From positions 114,803-178,802 of the forward strand of contig NZ_FNDP01000006.1 of NCBI RefSeq assembly GCF_900100545.1: 64,000 nucleotides of DNA. The letters run 5' to 3'. Both the position numbers and the translations under genes were made by a program. Position 1 is the first letter of the stretch, and the number at the start of each line of letters is the position of its first letter. Under the pieces are notes generated by a model. The model was not told the DNA's origin. It did not search any database and saw nothing but the letters and a program-made list of their open reading frames with translations. Source of the DNA: Pseudobutyrivibrio sp. 49. Its GTDB lineage: Bacteria > Bacillota > Clostridia > Lachnospirales > Lachnospiraceae. This document shows positions 34,374 through 43,015 of this stretch, one piece after another.

Positions 34374-35063
34374 ATGGTTAAAGAGAATTTTCAAATACAA
34401 ACAACGAACTGCATAGCATTTATGGATGAAGCCCCAGAGGTTGTACTTGTTCAGCCAGTAGACCCCCATGATTACGAGATGCTAGACTCTGAAACAAAAT
34501 ATATCACAGAGCATACAGATAAACCTTTTATTCTTATTGCCTTTAGTGTCAATGACTGGAACAAAGATTTATCCCCTTGGCCTGCACCACCTGTTTTTGG
34601 AAAAGAAGGTTTTGGTGACGGGGCTAAGGAAACACTGGCCTTTGTGATAAATGAGCTCATTCCTACAGTTAAGACAAAATATGATATTTCACAAGATATC
34701 CCTATCATTCTGGGTGGCTATTCTCTTGCCGGCTTATTTGCTCTTTGGAGTGCCTACCAGACAAATGCTTTTACTGCAATAGCTGCAGCCTCTCCTTCAG
34801 TATGGTTCCCAAGTTTTCTTGATTATGCTAAGAGCGAAGATATTTGCGTCAAACATATCTATCTAAGTTTAGGTGATAAGGAAGAGAAAGCTAGAAACCC
34901 TATTATGTCTACTGTTGGGAACTGTATTAGAGAGCTCAGTGATTATTATCAGTCAAAAGAGTTAGCTTCTACCCTAGAGTGGAATGATGGCAATCACTTT
35001 AAAGATGCTGATATTCGTACAGCAAAAGGCTTCACCTGGGTGTCAAATGAGGTAAATCAATGA
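34374..35063 (+). CDS. alpha/beta-hydrolase fold esterase
   Basis: The 229-residue cytoplasmic protein has the nucleophile elbow GGYSLAGLFALWSAY near residue 115, with Ser as nucleophile, and SPSVWFPSFLDYA shortly after. Late Asp (DKEEK near 170) and His (GNHFKDADIRTAKGF near 207) could complete a triad. It resembles the enterochelin esterase-like group, but the substrate is unknown. ATG has GGAG upstream. Its stop overlaps the start of the next esterase gene, so the two are cotranscribed and probably function together, for example in removing ester groups from plant sugars or other small substrates. Confidence 0.82.
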   Translation: MVKENFQIQTTNCIAFMDEAPEVVLVQPVDPHDYEMLDSETKYITEHTDKPFILIAFSVNDWNKDLSPWPAPPVFGKEGFGDGAKETLAFVINELIPTVKTKYDISQDIPIILGGYSLAGLFALWSAYQTNAFTAIAAASPSVWFPSFLDYAKSEDICVKHIYLSLGDKEEKARNPIMSTVGNCIRELSDYYQSKELASTLEWNDGNHFKDADIRTAKGFTWVSNEVNQ

Positions 35064-35641
35064 AAAAACTAATTCTGTATGGAGATTCAAATACATATGG
35101 CTATGATCCAAGAGGCTTCTTGGGTGGTAGATATCCAGCAGAAATACGTTGGACTACACATGTAAAGGAAGCCCTAAAAGATAACTATGATGTCATCGAG
35201 GAAGGAATGAATGGTAGAATGTTGCCAGAGTTAGGCTACGGCTATTTCACAACAACCTTTCAAAGTCTAACCAAAGATGACGTCTTTTTAATGATGCTTG
35301 GTACCAATGATATTCTACTTACAAATCATCCAGATGTAGAAGCCACACTACAGAGATTGGATGGCATTCTTGATTATGTTAATCAAAACTGCCTTGCTAG
35401 ATTTATCCTGATTGCACCACCATATATCAGTGCGTCAGATTCTAAAATGGAATTATATCATGACTGTAGCAAAAAAATGAATGAAGGCTATATGAAACTG
35501 GCAAAAGAGCATAACATAAATGCTATCGATGCTGGAAAATGGAATATAGAGATGGGTTACGACGGCGTTCATTTTTCAATTGATGGACATAAAAAGTTTG
35601 CCGAATCTCTATTGGAAGTTTTATCTGGAACAATCCAATAA
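35060..35641 (+). CDS. GDSL/SGNH-type esterase
   Basis: The 193-residue protein shows SGNH blocks: LILYGDSNTYGYDPRG at residues 3-18 (Ser nucleophile), GMNGRMLP (Gly block), MMLGTNDILL near 86 (Asn block) and the C-terminal DGVHFSIDGHKKFAESL (Asp-x-x-His). Related enzymes deacetylate sugars or antibiotics. The start overlaps the upstream esterase stop by 4 bp. The final few codons (GTIQ) read into sequence that, on the other strand, encodes the end of an ATC-hydrolase fragment, so the C-terminus may have been remade by a rearrangement. Confidence 0.88.
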   Translation: MKKLILYGDSNTYGYDPRGFLGGRYPAEIRWTTHVKEALKDNYDVIEEGMNGRMLPELGYGYFTTTFQSLTKDDVFLMMLGTNDILLTNHPDVEATLQRLDGILDYVNQNCLARFILIAPPYISASDSKMELYHDCSKKMNEGYMKLAKEHNINAIDAGKWNIEMGYDGVHFSIDGHKKFAESLLEVLSGTIQ

Positions 35642-35731
35642 TCGCAGGTAGAACCGCCTATAGACAATGTATAATCTCTATGTAAAACTCCATGTTTTAC
35701 TTCCGTCATCCTTGTGGTCATTTTCAAAATT
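35620..35731 (-). pseudogene. decayed fragment of an ATC hydrolase gene
   Basis: Read on the minus strand, the sequence gives NFENDHKD, then directly EVKHGVLHRDYTLSIGGS and CDYWIVPDK. The intact gene at 39376-40017 has NFENKHKD, then about 35 other residues, then EAKHGVLHRDYTLATGGS and CDYWIVPDK. Over 81 aligned bases I count about 66 identical. So this is the end of a second copy with an internal deletion. Its tail overlaps the 3' end of the GDSL esterase gene on the opposite strand. Confidence 0.8.
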
Positions 35732-35733
35732 AC

Positions 35734-36012
35734 TTACCATTCAAACACAGCAAGTCGATTGTTGATATTCTTACCGACGATAGCAAATATCTTTCCACGT
35801 ATTGAGTATTTCTTCATTTCTTCGTTATAACTTGTCTCTGAAATAAGGCGCATTCTTGGTTCAAGCTCTAAATACTCGAGTCCTGATTTCGTTCCCCAAC
35901 CAAATGTGGCATTAGTATGTTTCACAGCATCATGATGACTTCCATTCTTTTCAAGGAATGGTGAATGAAGCTCAGCTAAAAGATATCCATGCTCAAAGCT
36001 CTTTACATACTC
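35734..36012 (-). pseudogene. C-terminal remnant, possibly of a SAM-dependent methyltransferase
   Basis: The frame is open for about 90 codons from the end of the next gene to a TAA at 35734-35736, with no start or ribosome site at its beginning. It reads FEHGYLLAELHSPFLEKNG, then TFGWGTKSGLEYLELEPR and YSIRGKIFAIVGK, ending NNRLAVFEW. The pattern looks like the last strands of a class I methyltransferase, perhaps of the leucine carboxyl methyltransferase type, but that is a weak guess. The upstream part is missing, replaced by the membrane protein operon. Confidence 0.4.
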
Positions 36013-36517
36013 ACCTCATCAAACTTATGAACAGTCCTACAAGAGCTGCAGGAATCAGCGCAAACATCAGCCCCGGGAATATAGCCCCTTTTAAATGGAA
36101 CCACTTCTGATGGTAAGCCTTGTCCATGTGCTCTGTTCCTTCCAGCCTGAACATTTTCATATTTGCAAATAGCACCCAGTCCAGAAAGAGTGTGTCATAG
36201 GCTCCAATCCATACCATGAGTCCAAAAGCGATCGCGAATCCCTGCCAAAATGTAACTGCCCCGGCAAGCTTCGCGCATATGGTAAGAATAACTGTAAACA
36301 TGATTATTCCACAGGACTTCGCCACTACTACCTTTTTTGATTTATATGAAACATCCACTCTTTCATGTGTTTTGAAGTATTCTTCTTGAATATCAGGCGG
36401 GTAATTATGGATACATGCCGGACTGTACATTTTTTCCCCATGAAAAGACACAAAAAGAATTGTTGTAAATAATACTGCAAATACTATCGCTTCAATTAAC
36501 AATACATACCAAACCAT
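36011..36517 (-). CDS. small four-helix membrane protein, paralog C of three
   Basis: The 168-residue protein has membrane segments at about residues 3-25, 68-90, 95-118 and 142-166. It shares with the next two upstream products the motif YDTLFLDW followed about 13 residues later by LEGTEH. The two Asp residues sit in or at the edge of the third helix. No known family is recognised. It is the last gene of the methyltransferase/hydrolase operon, 18 bp after its sister gene. Confidence 0.75.
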   Translation of the reverse strand: MVWYVLLIEAIVFAVLFTTILFVSFHGEKMYSPACIHNYPPDIQEEYFKTHERVDVSYKSKKVVVAKSCGIIMFTVILTICAKLAGAVTFWQGFAIAFGLMVWIGAYDTLFLDWVLFANMKMFRLEGTEHMDKAYHQKWFHLKGAIFPGLMFALIPAALVGLFISLMR

Positions 36518-36535
36518 GTTACCTGCTTTCCTCCC

Positions 36536-37024
36536 TCATAATACAATCATCATAATCCCTGCCAATACAGCTGCGATAATAGGATTGCCTACAATCGTAA
36601 TCAGCCACTTCACAATATTCGTCTTTTTGGGGATGTAAGGCCTTAGATCTTCGGTTCCCGGAATCGTCCAGGCTTTTGTATGCTCCACCCAATACCAATC
36701 AATAAAGAATCTGTCGAATAGTCCTTCTGCCATTGTCATCGCATAAATTTGAAGAAATGGCACTATAAAACCTCTGACTCCATTGATGCCATAAACTGAC
36801 CAGAGCACAAAAGCAATCATTACTGTAAGCGTGCATAACTTGAATAACTTACCGTTCTTTTCAATCTGTGCCTTTGAGATAAGTCCCATCTCTACGACGC
36901 GATCCTGCACATCTTTTTCATACAAAAAGGCTCCCTGTTCTGTTCCATTTGCTATAACAACAACGCAGGGAAGAAATAGTATAAAGCAAACCACAATGCA
37001 CTCTAATATTAGAACCATAGTCAC
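36536..37024 (-). CDS. small four-helix membrane protein, paralog B of three
   Basis: The 162-residue protein has membrane segments at about residues 4-24, 65-82, 86-105 and 138-160, with a soluble loop of about 40 residues between the first two. The motif FDRFFIDWYW followed by IPGTEDLRPY matches paralog C (YDTLFLDW, LEGTEH) and paralog A (YDMICFDY, FPEVES). A 101-bp gap separates it from paralog A, so partial uncoupling is possible. Function unknown. Confidence 0.75.
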   Translation of the reverse strand: MTMVLILECIVVCFILFLPCVVVIANGTEQGAFLYEKDVQDRVVEMGLISKAQIEKNGKLFKLCTLTVMIAFVLWSVYGINGVRGFIVPFLQIYAMTMAEGLFDRFFIDWYWVEHTKAWTIPGTEDLRPYIPKKTNIVKWLITIVGNPIIAAVLAGIMMIVL

Positions 37025-37125
37025 CCCCCCATATTACCCTCAAACTGCCATTTCCATAAATTCATCTATAGCGCTCAGTGCCAGCTCCGCATATTTTTAT
37101 TTCCCCATTCAAAATATTGTTTCCC

Positions 37126-37623
37126 TTAAAACAATGTACATATCCAGGCTGCAAGTGCTGATGCAGCCGGGAATATCACAAGAAGCTTCAGCAGCTGGCT
37201 CTTGATGTTATATCCATACTTTCTGTTCTTAAAAACGCTTTCAACTTCCGGAAAATAGAACTGAAAAAACTGGAATTTCATGAGCAGGAAGTAGTCAAAG
37301 CAGATCATGTCATAAAGCTTGTAAACAGTGAATATGAAGACAAATCTGAAAAAGAACTGTCCAAACGTGTAACCACTCCTGAAACCGTCCCAGATTGAGA
37401 TAAAGCCTACCCCCAGTATCATCAGAAAACTAAATATCATTAAAGTCCATCCGATTGTCCTGGCGCCGTAGAACAATTCTTTTTCCCTTGGCAAAATAGC
37501 CTCCTGCGCTTCTTTAGGTGCTGAAGAAAAGAACTTCTTATCCTGAATAAATGCTACGGCAGACAACATCATCAGTGTTATCGCCACGCAAAATATTATT
37601 GTCAGAAATATAGTTAGAATCAT
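37126..37623 (-). CDS. small four-helix membrane protein, paralog A of three
   Basis: The 165-residue protein has membrane segments at about residues 3-26, 56-76, 88-110 and 143-163. The third helix region reads YKLYDMICFDYFLLMKF and is followed by YFPEVESVF, the divergent counterpart of the D-x5-D ... GTE motif in paralogs B and C. Its start overlaps the stop of the hydrolase gene by 4 bp. Function unknown; tandem duplication is evident from order, length and motif. Confidence 0.75.
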   Translation of the reverse strand: MILTIFLTIIFCVAITLMMLSAVAFIQDKKFFSSAPKEAQEAILPREKELFYGARTIGWTLMIFSFLMILGVGFISIWDGFRSGYTFGQFFFRFVFIFTVYKLYDMICFDYFLLMKFQFFQFYFPEVESVFKNRKYGYNIKSQLLKLLVIFPAASALAAWICTLF

Positions 37624-38402
37624 CTCTTATCCCCCTGCCTTATGACCTTCTCAATCTCCCCCACAAACTTTTCCGGCTTAAATGGAGCCAGCCCTCCGTG
37701 GCCTGTGTCCTTGATCTTTCTAAATACTGTATGTGGAAAGATCTTTTTTATATATTCCACATCCCACTTTCTATCTTTTACCTCTTTTTCTGCAACCCAA
37801 TATTCTATGTATTTACAGCCAGTATGGATATACTTCGGCATGGAATAATTGTTGCAGGATTCAAATGTCCTCCAGATTGTTTTAGTGCTAATCATCTTAA
37901 GGACATTTGCTGCGTACTGCACATCTTCCTCTGACAGTTCATCAGTAGAAAACGCTTTTTCCAACAGCTTTGTTCCACCAAGTTTTCCTGTGTATATCAA
38001 CAAAAAATCCTTTATTGCTATCAATCTTGTAACGATCCAAGAAAGCTGATATGGAGTAATACCACCATCGATTACTGCACTCTGTATTGTCACTTTGTTG
38101 CCTGCAAGCATCCTGACTACAATGCTTCCACCCATGGAGCAGCCGTAAAGACACGTCACATTGCTCAGTCCGTTCAGATTCAGCCATTCTTCCAGTTCTG
38201 CTGAGATCTCTTCAACACTTGTGAAATCGCTCTTGTTGTCAGGGTCATACCCCGGAAGTGCAGGAATTATCAGATGGTATTTCTTTTCCAAAAGCGGAAT
38301 CACATACTCGAAGTAATCCCACATAACCACGGACGGATGTAGCAACACTATGGCCTTATCATTATCTTTTCCAAATTCATGTATCGTCATTTTTCCTATC
38401 AT
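37620..38402 (-). CDS. alpha/beta hydrolase
   Basis: The 260-residue protein has a HPSVVMWDYFEYVIPLLEK oxyanion region near residue 17-35, the nucleophile elbow LYGCSMGGSIVVRML near 83-97, and the late His in KDTGHGGLAPFKPEKF near 233. No signal peptide is present. Its gene overlaps by 4 bp both the methyltransferase-like gene upstream and paralog A downstream, so it is translated in step with them. It probably acts on a lipid or small ester at the membrane; the substrate is unknown. Confidence 0.85.
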   Translation of the reverse strand: MIGKMTIHEFGKDNDKAIVLLHPSVVMWDYFEYVIPLLEKKYHLIIPALPGYDPDNKSDFTSVEEISAELEEWLNLNGLSNVTCLYGCSMGGSIVVRMLAGNKVTIQSAVIDGGITPYQLSWIVTRLIAIKDFLLIYTGKLGGTKLLEKAFSTDELSEEDVQYAANVLKMISTKTIWRTFESCNNYSMPKYIHTGCKYIEYWVAEKEVKDRKWDVEYIKKIFPHTVFRKIKDTGHGGLAPFKPEKFVGEIEKVIRQGDKR

Positions 38403-39298
38403 TCCTCTCTTTTAAAGGTCACAAAGATGAGCCCTGCAAACAGAGCACATAATACTGCTCCTGTCAGCATCAATAGGGATAATCCATAATCAGTATTTGA
38501 AAGGATTCCATATATTGAAATAGGGATTCCAACTAGTCCGCCCAGCGACAATGCTCCAAAGCCCCTGTGCAGCCTTGCCGCTGTAAGGATGCGGTTAAGC
38601 CCTGCCGCCCTCTCACTAATTAGTTCCAACACGCCAATCATCATGAAAATTGCTACTATGACAGAAAGTACGGCATACATATTCGCCTCTTGCCTCAAAC
38701 ATTTCACTGTACAAACGATCCATATTATCCAGCCTGCATTCCCCGGCAAATCATATATCATCCACTTAGCTGTGGATATCTCCGTTCTATATATCCCAAT
38801 GCCAGGTTTCCACGGGATGCATCTGTTTACGTTTTTCTTATACTCAGCATACTCCTCACCATATAAATCCAAAAGCCACTTCTCTTCCGTTTTTATAAGT
38901 GCAACTGTCATAATAATCCAGTCAACAATCGGAAAAAGTAGCAGCCATGCATTATGCCACATAAGGGTAATCCCAGATAACGCAAACCACCAGCCGCTGT
39001 ACATCGGGTTCCGTACCCATGAATAAATGCCATTGGTCTGAAGCCTGTTCTCTGTTATAGAATCATCCATATCTGACCGGACAGCTCCTATATACCATAC
39101 ACCGATTCCCATTATTATGAGTAATGTACCAACCACTCGGAAAATAAGTATCCATGAATCATACAGAATTCCTATCTTAAGTACATAGCCAAACAAGATA
39201 ATTCCTATTACATTGACCATAGCAATTCCATAAACAATATATGGCCCGACTCCAAAGAGAGGGAGTTTCTGCCCTTCCTTCATGTAGTTCTTTAACAT
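38399..39298 (-). CDS. ICMT/PEMT-type membrane methyltransferase with C-terminal membrane extension
   Basis: The 299-residue protein has about eight membrane segments. The middle part carries the isoprenylcysteine/phospholipid methyltransferase pattern: NRLQTNGIYSWVRNPMYSGW near residues 83-102 and KTEEKWLLDLYGEEYAEYKKNVNRCIPW near 136-163. In this family these bind SAM and close over the lipid substrate. The last 110 residues add four more helices not usual for the family. GAGGTG precedes ATG. It is the first gene of a tight operon with the hydrolase and three paralogous membrane proteins, 77 bp after the ATC hydrolase. Confidence 0.8.
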   Translation of the reverse strand: MLKNYMKEGQKLPLFGVGPYIVYGIAMVNVIGIILFGYVLKIGILYDSWILIFRVVGTLLIIMGIGVWYIGAVRSDMDDSITENRLQTNGIYSWVRNPMYSGWWFALSGITLMWHNAWLLLFPIVDWIIMTVALIKTEEKWLLDLYGEEYAEYKKNVNRCIPWKPGIGIYRTEISTAKWMIYDLPGNAGWIIWIVCTVKCLRQEANMYAVLSVIVAIFMMIGVLELISERAAGLNRILTAARLHRGFGALSLGGLVGIPISIYGILSNTDYGLSLLMLTGAVLCALFAGLIFVTFKREE

Positions 39299-39375
39299 TT
39301 TCTGATCACCTCATCATGACATGCAGGCCCATCTGATAAATCCTTATCTTTCTGTCCATCCCTTATCCTCCAACT

Positions 39376-40017
39376 TTACTGAGGATTCGCTATCTTATCA
39401 GGTACGATCCAGTAGTCGCAGATAGAACCGCCTGTGGCCAAGGTATAATCTCTGTGTAACACCCCATGTTTTGCCTCTGTCATATAGTGGTCTATCTCAC
39501 AGCAGAGTGGAAGTATTTCCAAGAATCCGTTCTTTCTAGCAAAATCATTTAATGGGCAACGCGTGAAATGATAATAGATTCCATCCTTGTGCTTGTTTTC
39601 AAAATTGAAATCCCAGGTCTTGTCTTTATATTCTGGATGTTCATCAGCCCATTCCTGCATCTTATGCATCCTTTCATCACCCTTTTTTAGAGTTATTGGA
39701 TTATTTAAATCTCCTGAACCCAAGAACTTACTAACTGGAGGGGTCGTCATAAAATCTTTAATTACTTTTCTATATCCCTCATAATCTATAGCCCCATCAG
39801 CCGCTTTCCATATCGCAAGAAAAACAAAGCACATGTAAATATTACTAGCCATTGGGTTGTCATAACCTATGTCTTCACACTTTTCAAGCATCTCCTTATA
39901 AATAGGCTTTGCACCTTTTAAGGCCTTATTGGTTACTTCTTTTCCAAATTGTTCTATGAGATGCCTGCGTAGAAATAACGATAAAACCATATAATACTTT
40001 CCAGTGTACTTCATCAT
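39376..40017 (-). CDS. ATC hydrolase family protein (L-2-amino-thiazoline-4-carboxylate hydrolase-like)
   Basis: The 213-residue product matches the ATC hydrolase family, named after a ring-opening enzyme in D,L-ATC to cysteine conversion; most members have no proven substrate. Conserved family features include YYHFTRCPLNDFARKNG, LPLCCEIDHYMTEAKHGVLH and TLATGGSICDYWIV near the end, with several Cys and His that could bind metal or act in catalysis. It has no membrane segments. It stands first in the minus-strand group leading into the membrane operon. A decayed copy of its 3' end lies 3.7 kb downstream. Confidence 0.82.
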   Translation of the reverse strand: MMKYTGKYYMVLSLFLRRHLIEQFGKEVTNKALKGAKPIYKEMLEKCEDIGYDNPMASNIYMCFVFLAIWKAADGAIDYEGYRKVIKDFMTTPPVSKFLGSGDLNNPITLKKGDERMHKMQEWADEHPEYKDKTWDFNFENKHKDGIYYHFTRCPLNDFARKNGFLEILPLCCEIDHYMTEAKHGVLHRDYTLATGGSICDYWIVPDKIANPQ

Positions 40018-40132
40018 ATCCTCGCCCTCCCTTACAACAGATTAACCTATCCCTTAACTAATAATATCACATTGTGTTAGTTGTTGCTAACGATAGTTGC
40101 AATCGACAAATTTGAATGCTTTGATCAAAAAT

Positions 40133-40170
40133 GAAGGCTTCTTGTTTAGTCAACAAGAGGTCTTCTTTTT
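40133..40170. terminator. orphan terminator between divergent genes
   Basis: GAAGGCTTCTTGTT (40133-40146) pairs with AACAAGAGGTCTTC (40152-40165), followed on the plus strand by TTTTTAATT. The genes on both sides start away from it, so nothing now ends here. It probably marks a lost gene or a junction. Confidence 0.65.
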
Positions 40171-40199
40171 AATTATCCTACAAGTTTTAGGATAATGTT

Positions 40200-40227
40200 T
40201 AACACTTTTATCATAATCTGCTGATAA
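40200..40227 (+). promoter_or_regulatory. possible sigma-28-like chemotaxis promoter
   Basis: TAAC (40200-40203) and GCTGATAA (40220-40227) with a 16-bp spacer resemble the TAAA-N15-GCCGATAA motility promoter. It lies about 37 bp before the chemoreceptor start. Match is imperfect and the call is tentative. Confidence 0.35.
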
Positions 40228-40264
40228 AATTACTTTAAATGATGATGTAAGGAGGTTTTAGTAC

Positions 40265-41803
40265 ATGAGTAATAAGAAATCAGCATTCGAAGTATATCTT
40301 TCAGCGGTATTTAAATGGGGTATTATAGCGTTGACAGGAGCATGTATGTTTGCAACATGTATGTTCATTACTGAGAAATTGTTAGGCTTTTACAAAGATA
40401 TGCAATGGATTGCTGTAATCTGTTTCGCCATTATGGATGTTTGTTTTTTAATTTGTGGAATGCTTATACTAAAAACATCATTTAATGAAGAGGGCTATCT
40501 AATAGATGGAAAATTACAGCTAGGCAAAATTTTTTGTTCCGGCGTACTTATTATTCAATGGACTTATATTGTTTATATGTGCCCAACTAGAAATTTCTGG
40601 GGATTCTTAGCATTCTTTCTAACACTAATCGGATTTTTCCTTGATATAAAACAGTTATTGACAACCGGAGGAATTTGTATTATTTCCCTTATTAGTGGAT
40701 GGATAGTTCGAGGCTCACAACTTCTTCCTGCAAAAGACGAATTATATGTGACTGATATAATAATGTGTATTGTTGGATTAACTATATCTTTGGCCGGCAT
40801 AACATTGTTTGTTTTCTTTGTTTCTTATTTCCTCGTAAATGCTAAAAAAGATGAACTTGAAGAAAACAACAAGAAGGTTGTTGGTGTAATGAATGCTGTA
40901 AGGTCTATTTCTGAAAAGATGGTTTCAGCAGGTACTGCACTACTTGATATCGCCTCAAATGAAAGTGCTTCAGCTGAAGAATTATCAGCCACAAGTGATG
41001 ATTTAGTAGAGAATAGTAATATGCTTGGTACCAAAGCTGATGACAGTATGGCAAATCTTTCAGAACTAAGTGATGTAGAAAGTATTGTAATCGAAAATGT
41101 TGAGAAGGTAGAAAATACCTCAGATAATTTACTTGTTAAATCAAACGAAAATGAAAAAGCTCTTAATGATTTACAAGGAATTAACTCTGATGTTTCAGAT
41201 TCAATGGCCACCACAACAGATATTGCAGAACGTCTGTCAAATGCAGTTGAAGAAATCGGAACTACATTGGAACTTATTCAGGGAATATCTTCTTCAATCA
41301 GTTTACTTGCTTTGAATGCGTCAATCGAGGCAGCACGTGCAGGTGAAGCTGGAAAGGGTTTTGCAGTTGTGGCAACAGAAGTTGGTAAACTTGCAGAAAG
41401 TACATCAAATTCATTAAATGATGTTGGCGAAGTAATTGATAGAGTTCAAATGAATGTAAGGGAAATTACAAGCCAGGTTGAGAAAAACGCCTCAAAGCTT
41501 GAAGAACAAAATGAACAATTCAAGAAGGTCTTTGGCGATGTAGCAGACATGAGTGTAATGCTTAATGATTCTGTTGTTGCGGTTTCAGAAATGAACAAAG
41601 CCATCAAGCGTCAATCTGATATCATAAAACAAACTGTAGATATCAATCAGGATATTGCCGAAAGTATTAGAGATGAAAATCAACAATTCGTTTCTATAAG
41701 AGCTATGGCTGAAAGCAATGCTAAAAATACAGAAGAAGTTGCTAATCAAGCCAAAACTATTAACGATATGGTGGATGAAATTTCTAAATTATTAAATAGC
41801 TAA
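40265..41803 (+). CDS. membrane-bound methyl-accepting chemotaxis protein
   Basis: The 512-residue receptor has six predicted membrane segments in its first 195 residues (for example [19 protein letters not shown] and [18 protein letters not shown]) and no large extracellular domain, so it may sense membrane or internal signals. No clear HAMP domain is seen. The C-terminal signalling domain has the hairpin motif [20 protein letters not shown] near residues 350-370, then [24 protein letters not shown] precedes ATG. It is a single gene closed by a strong terminator. Confidence 0.9.
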   Translation: MSNKKSAFEVYLSAVFKWGIIALTGACMFATCMFITEKLLGFYKDMQWIAVICFAIMDVCFLICGMLILKTSFNEEGYLIDGKLQLGKIFCSGVLIIQWTYIVYMCPTRNFWGFLAFFLTLIGFFLDIKQLLTTGGICIISLISGWIVRGSQLLPAKDELYVTDIIMCIVGLTISLAGITLFVFFVSYFLVNAKKDELEENNKKVVGVMNAVRSISEKMVSAGTALLDIASNESASAEELSATSDDLVENSNMLGTKADDSMANLSELSDVESIVIENVEKVENTSDNLLVKSNENEKALNDLQGINSDVSDSMATTTDIAERLSNAVEEIGTTLELIQGISSSISLLALNASIEAARAGEAGKGFAVVATEVGKLAESTSNSLNDVGEVIDRVQMNVREITSQVEKNASKLEEQNEQFKKVFGDVADMSVMLNDSVVAVSEMNKAIKRQSDIIKQTVDINQDIAESIRDENQQFVSIRAMAESNAKNTEEVANQAKTINDMVDEISKLLNS

Positions 41804-41848
41804 ATCTTGTAAAAAACTGTAAATATTCGTTCATAAATAAAAGCAATC

Positions 41849-41881
41849 AGTAAGGACTAGGCAAAATGCCTAGTCCTTACT
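41849..41881. terminator. bidirectional terminator, chemoreceptor / yibE-F
   Basis: AGTAAGGACTAGGC (41849-41862) and GCCTAGTCCTTACT (41868-41881) form a perfect 14-bp stem with an AAAAT loop. It overlaps the last codons of the convergent YibE/F gene. Confidence 0.85.
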
Positions 41882-43003
41882 ATACAAATATCCAGCCACT
41901 GCTGAAACACATGGCACTGTTCCGATGATTCCGATAGAACCTGCAATGGCTCTAATCAATTCTATAGCCACAAAATCAGTGTTTACAAGCTGTGTAAAGG
42001 ATACACCGTATGAATAAATAAGCACCATCATGTTGAGTGAGCCACCAACATAAGCAAGTACAAGTGTGTTTGACATGGTTCCCATGGCGTCGCGACCAAT
42101 GTTCATTCCTGCGCCAAACAATTCTTTAAAACCAAGCTTCTTATTAGCCTCATGTACCTCTGAAATAGCAGATGCTATGGACATTGCAATATCCATTACT
42201 GCACCCATGGCAGCTATAAGAATGCCGCTTATAAACAAACCTCTAAGCTGAATTGGATTGGTAGATTTTACAAGTAAAAGTGCCTCGGCCTCATCCATCT
42301 GGAATGTAGTAACACCGCCTGCCTTGGCAGCAATCTCTCCAAGCAATGCTGCTATAAGAACTCCTGCAAGAGAGCCAAGAGCTGCTGCAATAGTCTTCTT
42401 CTGTACACCGCCAATAAGCAAGAAACACAAAGCTGATGTAACGAACACTATCACTATAGTAAGTGGAATAGAGGACACGCCCTTAAGAGTAAGAGGCAGC
42501 AGTACAAAGCAAATCACAAGCACTGTATAAACAAGTCCCGCAAAAGCTTTTAAGCCCTGCTTGCCACCTAGCAAAACAAGTACTGCAAAGAACACAACAA
42601 TAAGTCCTATAAAAAGAGGAATTCTGTTGTAGTTGTAAATGCTAACCTGATAAACACCAACATCAGTGGTATCTATTCTGACACTGACCTTATCGCCCTT
42701 TGCCACATCCACATTGTAAAGGGCACTGAAATAGTTCGTCACATGGCAAACGTCGCCCTTATAACGGCCGGTCAAAAGCTCTACTTCCAGCTCGGCACTT
42801 CCCTTTTTTACATTTTCAATTTCTTTATCAATCGATGTATTATCCTCTATTACAGAAAGAACTCTAGCAGTCTCATATTCGACGCCAGAGCTCTCTGTGA
42901 TAGTGTATTTTGGCCTGTCAGTGTTGGCGTAAATAATCACACCAACACTGAGGGCTATAAATACAAGGACTGATACGATTTTAATTATCAGTTCTTTTTT
43001 CAT
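41870..43003 (-). CDS. YibE/F family membrane protein
   Basis: The 377-residue protein has an N-terminal membrane anchor, an extracytoplasmic domain of about 100 residues (RVLSVIEDNTSIDKEIENVKKGSAELEVELLTGRYKGDV starts it, in pieces), and then seven or eight membrane segments from residue 130 on. TNPIQLRGLFISGILIAAMGAVMDIAMSIASAISEV near 245-280 and AGMNIGRDAMGTMSNTLVLAYVGGSLNMM near 295-325 are the family hallmarks (contiguous stretch shown here only by end points: residues 245 to 325). Function is unknown; transport is assumed. Its start is 12 bp after the stop of the 2173-residue secreted protein, suggesting cotranscription. Confidence 0.88.
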   Translation of the reverse strand: MKKELIIKIVSVLVFIALSVGVIIYANTDRPKYTITESSGVEYETARVLSVIEDNTSIDKEIENVKKGSAELEVELLTGRYKGDVCHVTNYFSALYNVDVAKGDKVSVRIDTTDVGVYQVSIYNYNRIPLFIGLIVVFFAVLVLLGGKQGLKAFAGLVYTVLVICFVLLPLTLKGVSSIPLTIVIVFVTSALCFLLIGGVQKKTIAAALGSLAGVLIAALLGEIAAKAGGVTTFQMDEAEALLLVKSTNPIQLRGLFISGILIAAMGAVMDIAMSIASAISEVHEANKKLGFKELFGAGMNIGRDAMGTMSNTLVLAYVGGSLNMMVLIYSYGVSFTQLVNTDFVAIELIRAIAGSIGIIGTVPCVSAVAGYLYSKD

Positions 43004-43015
43004 TTTCTCAAAAAA

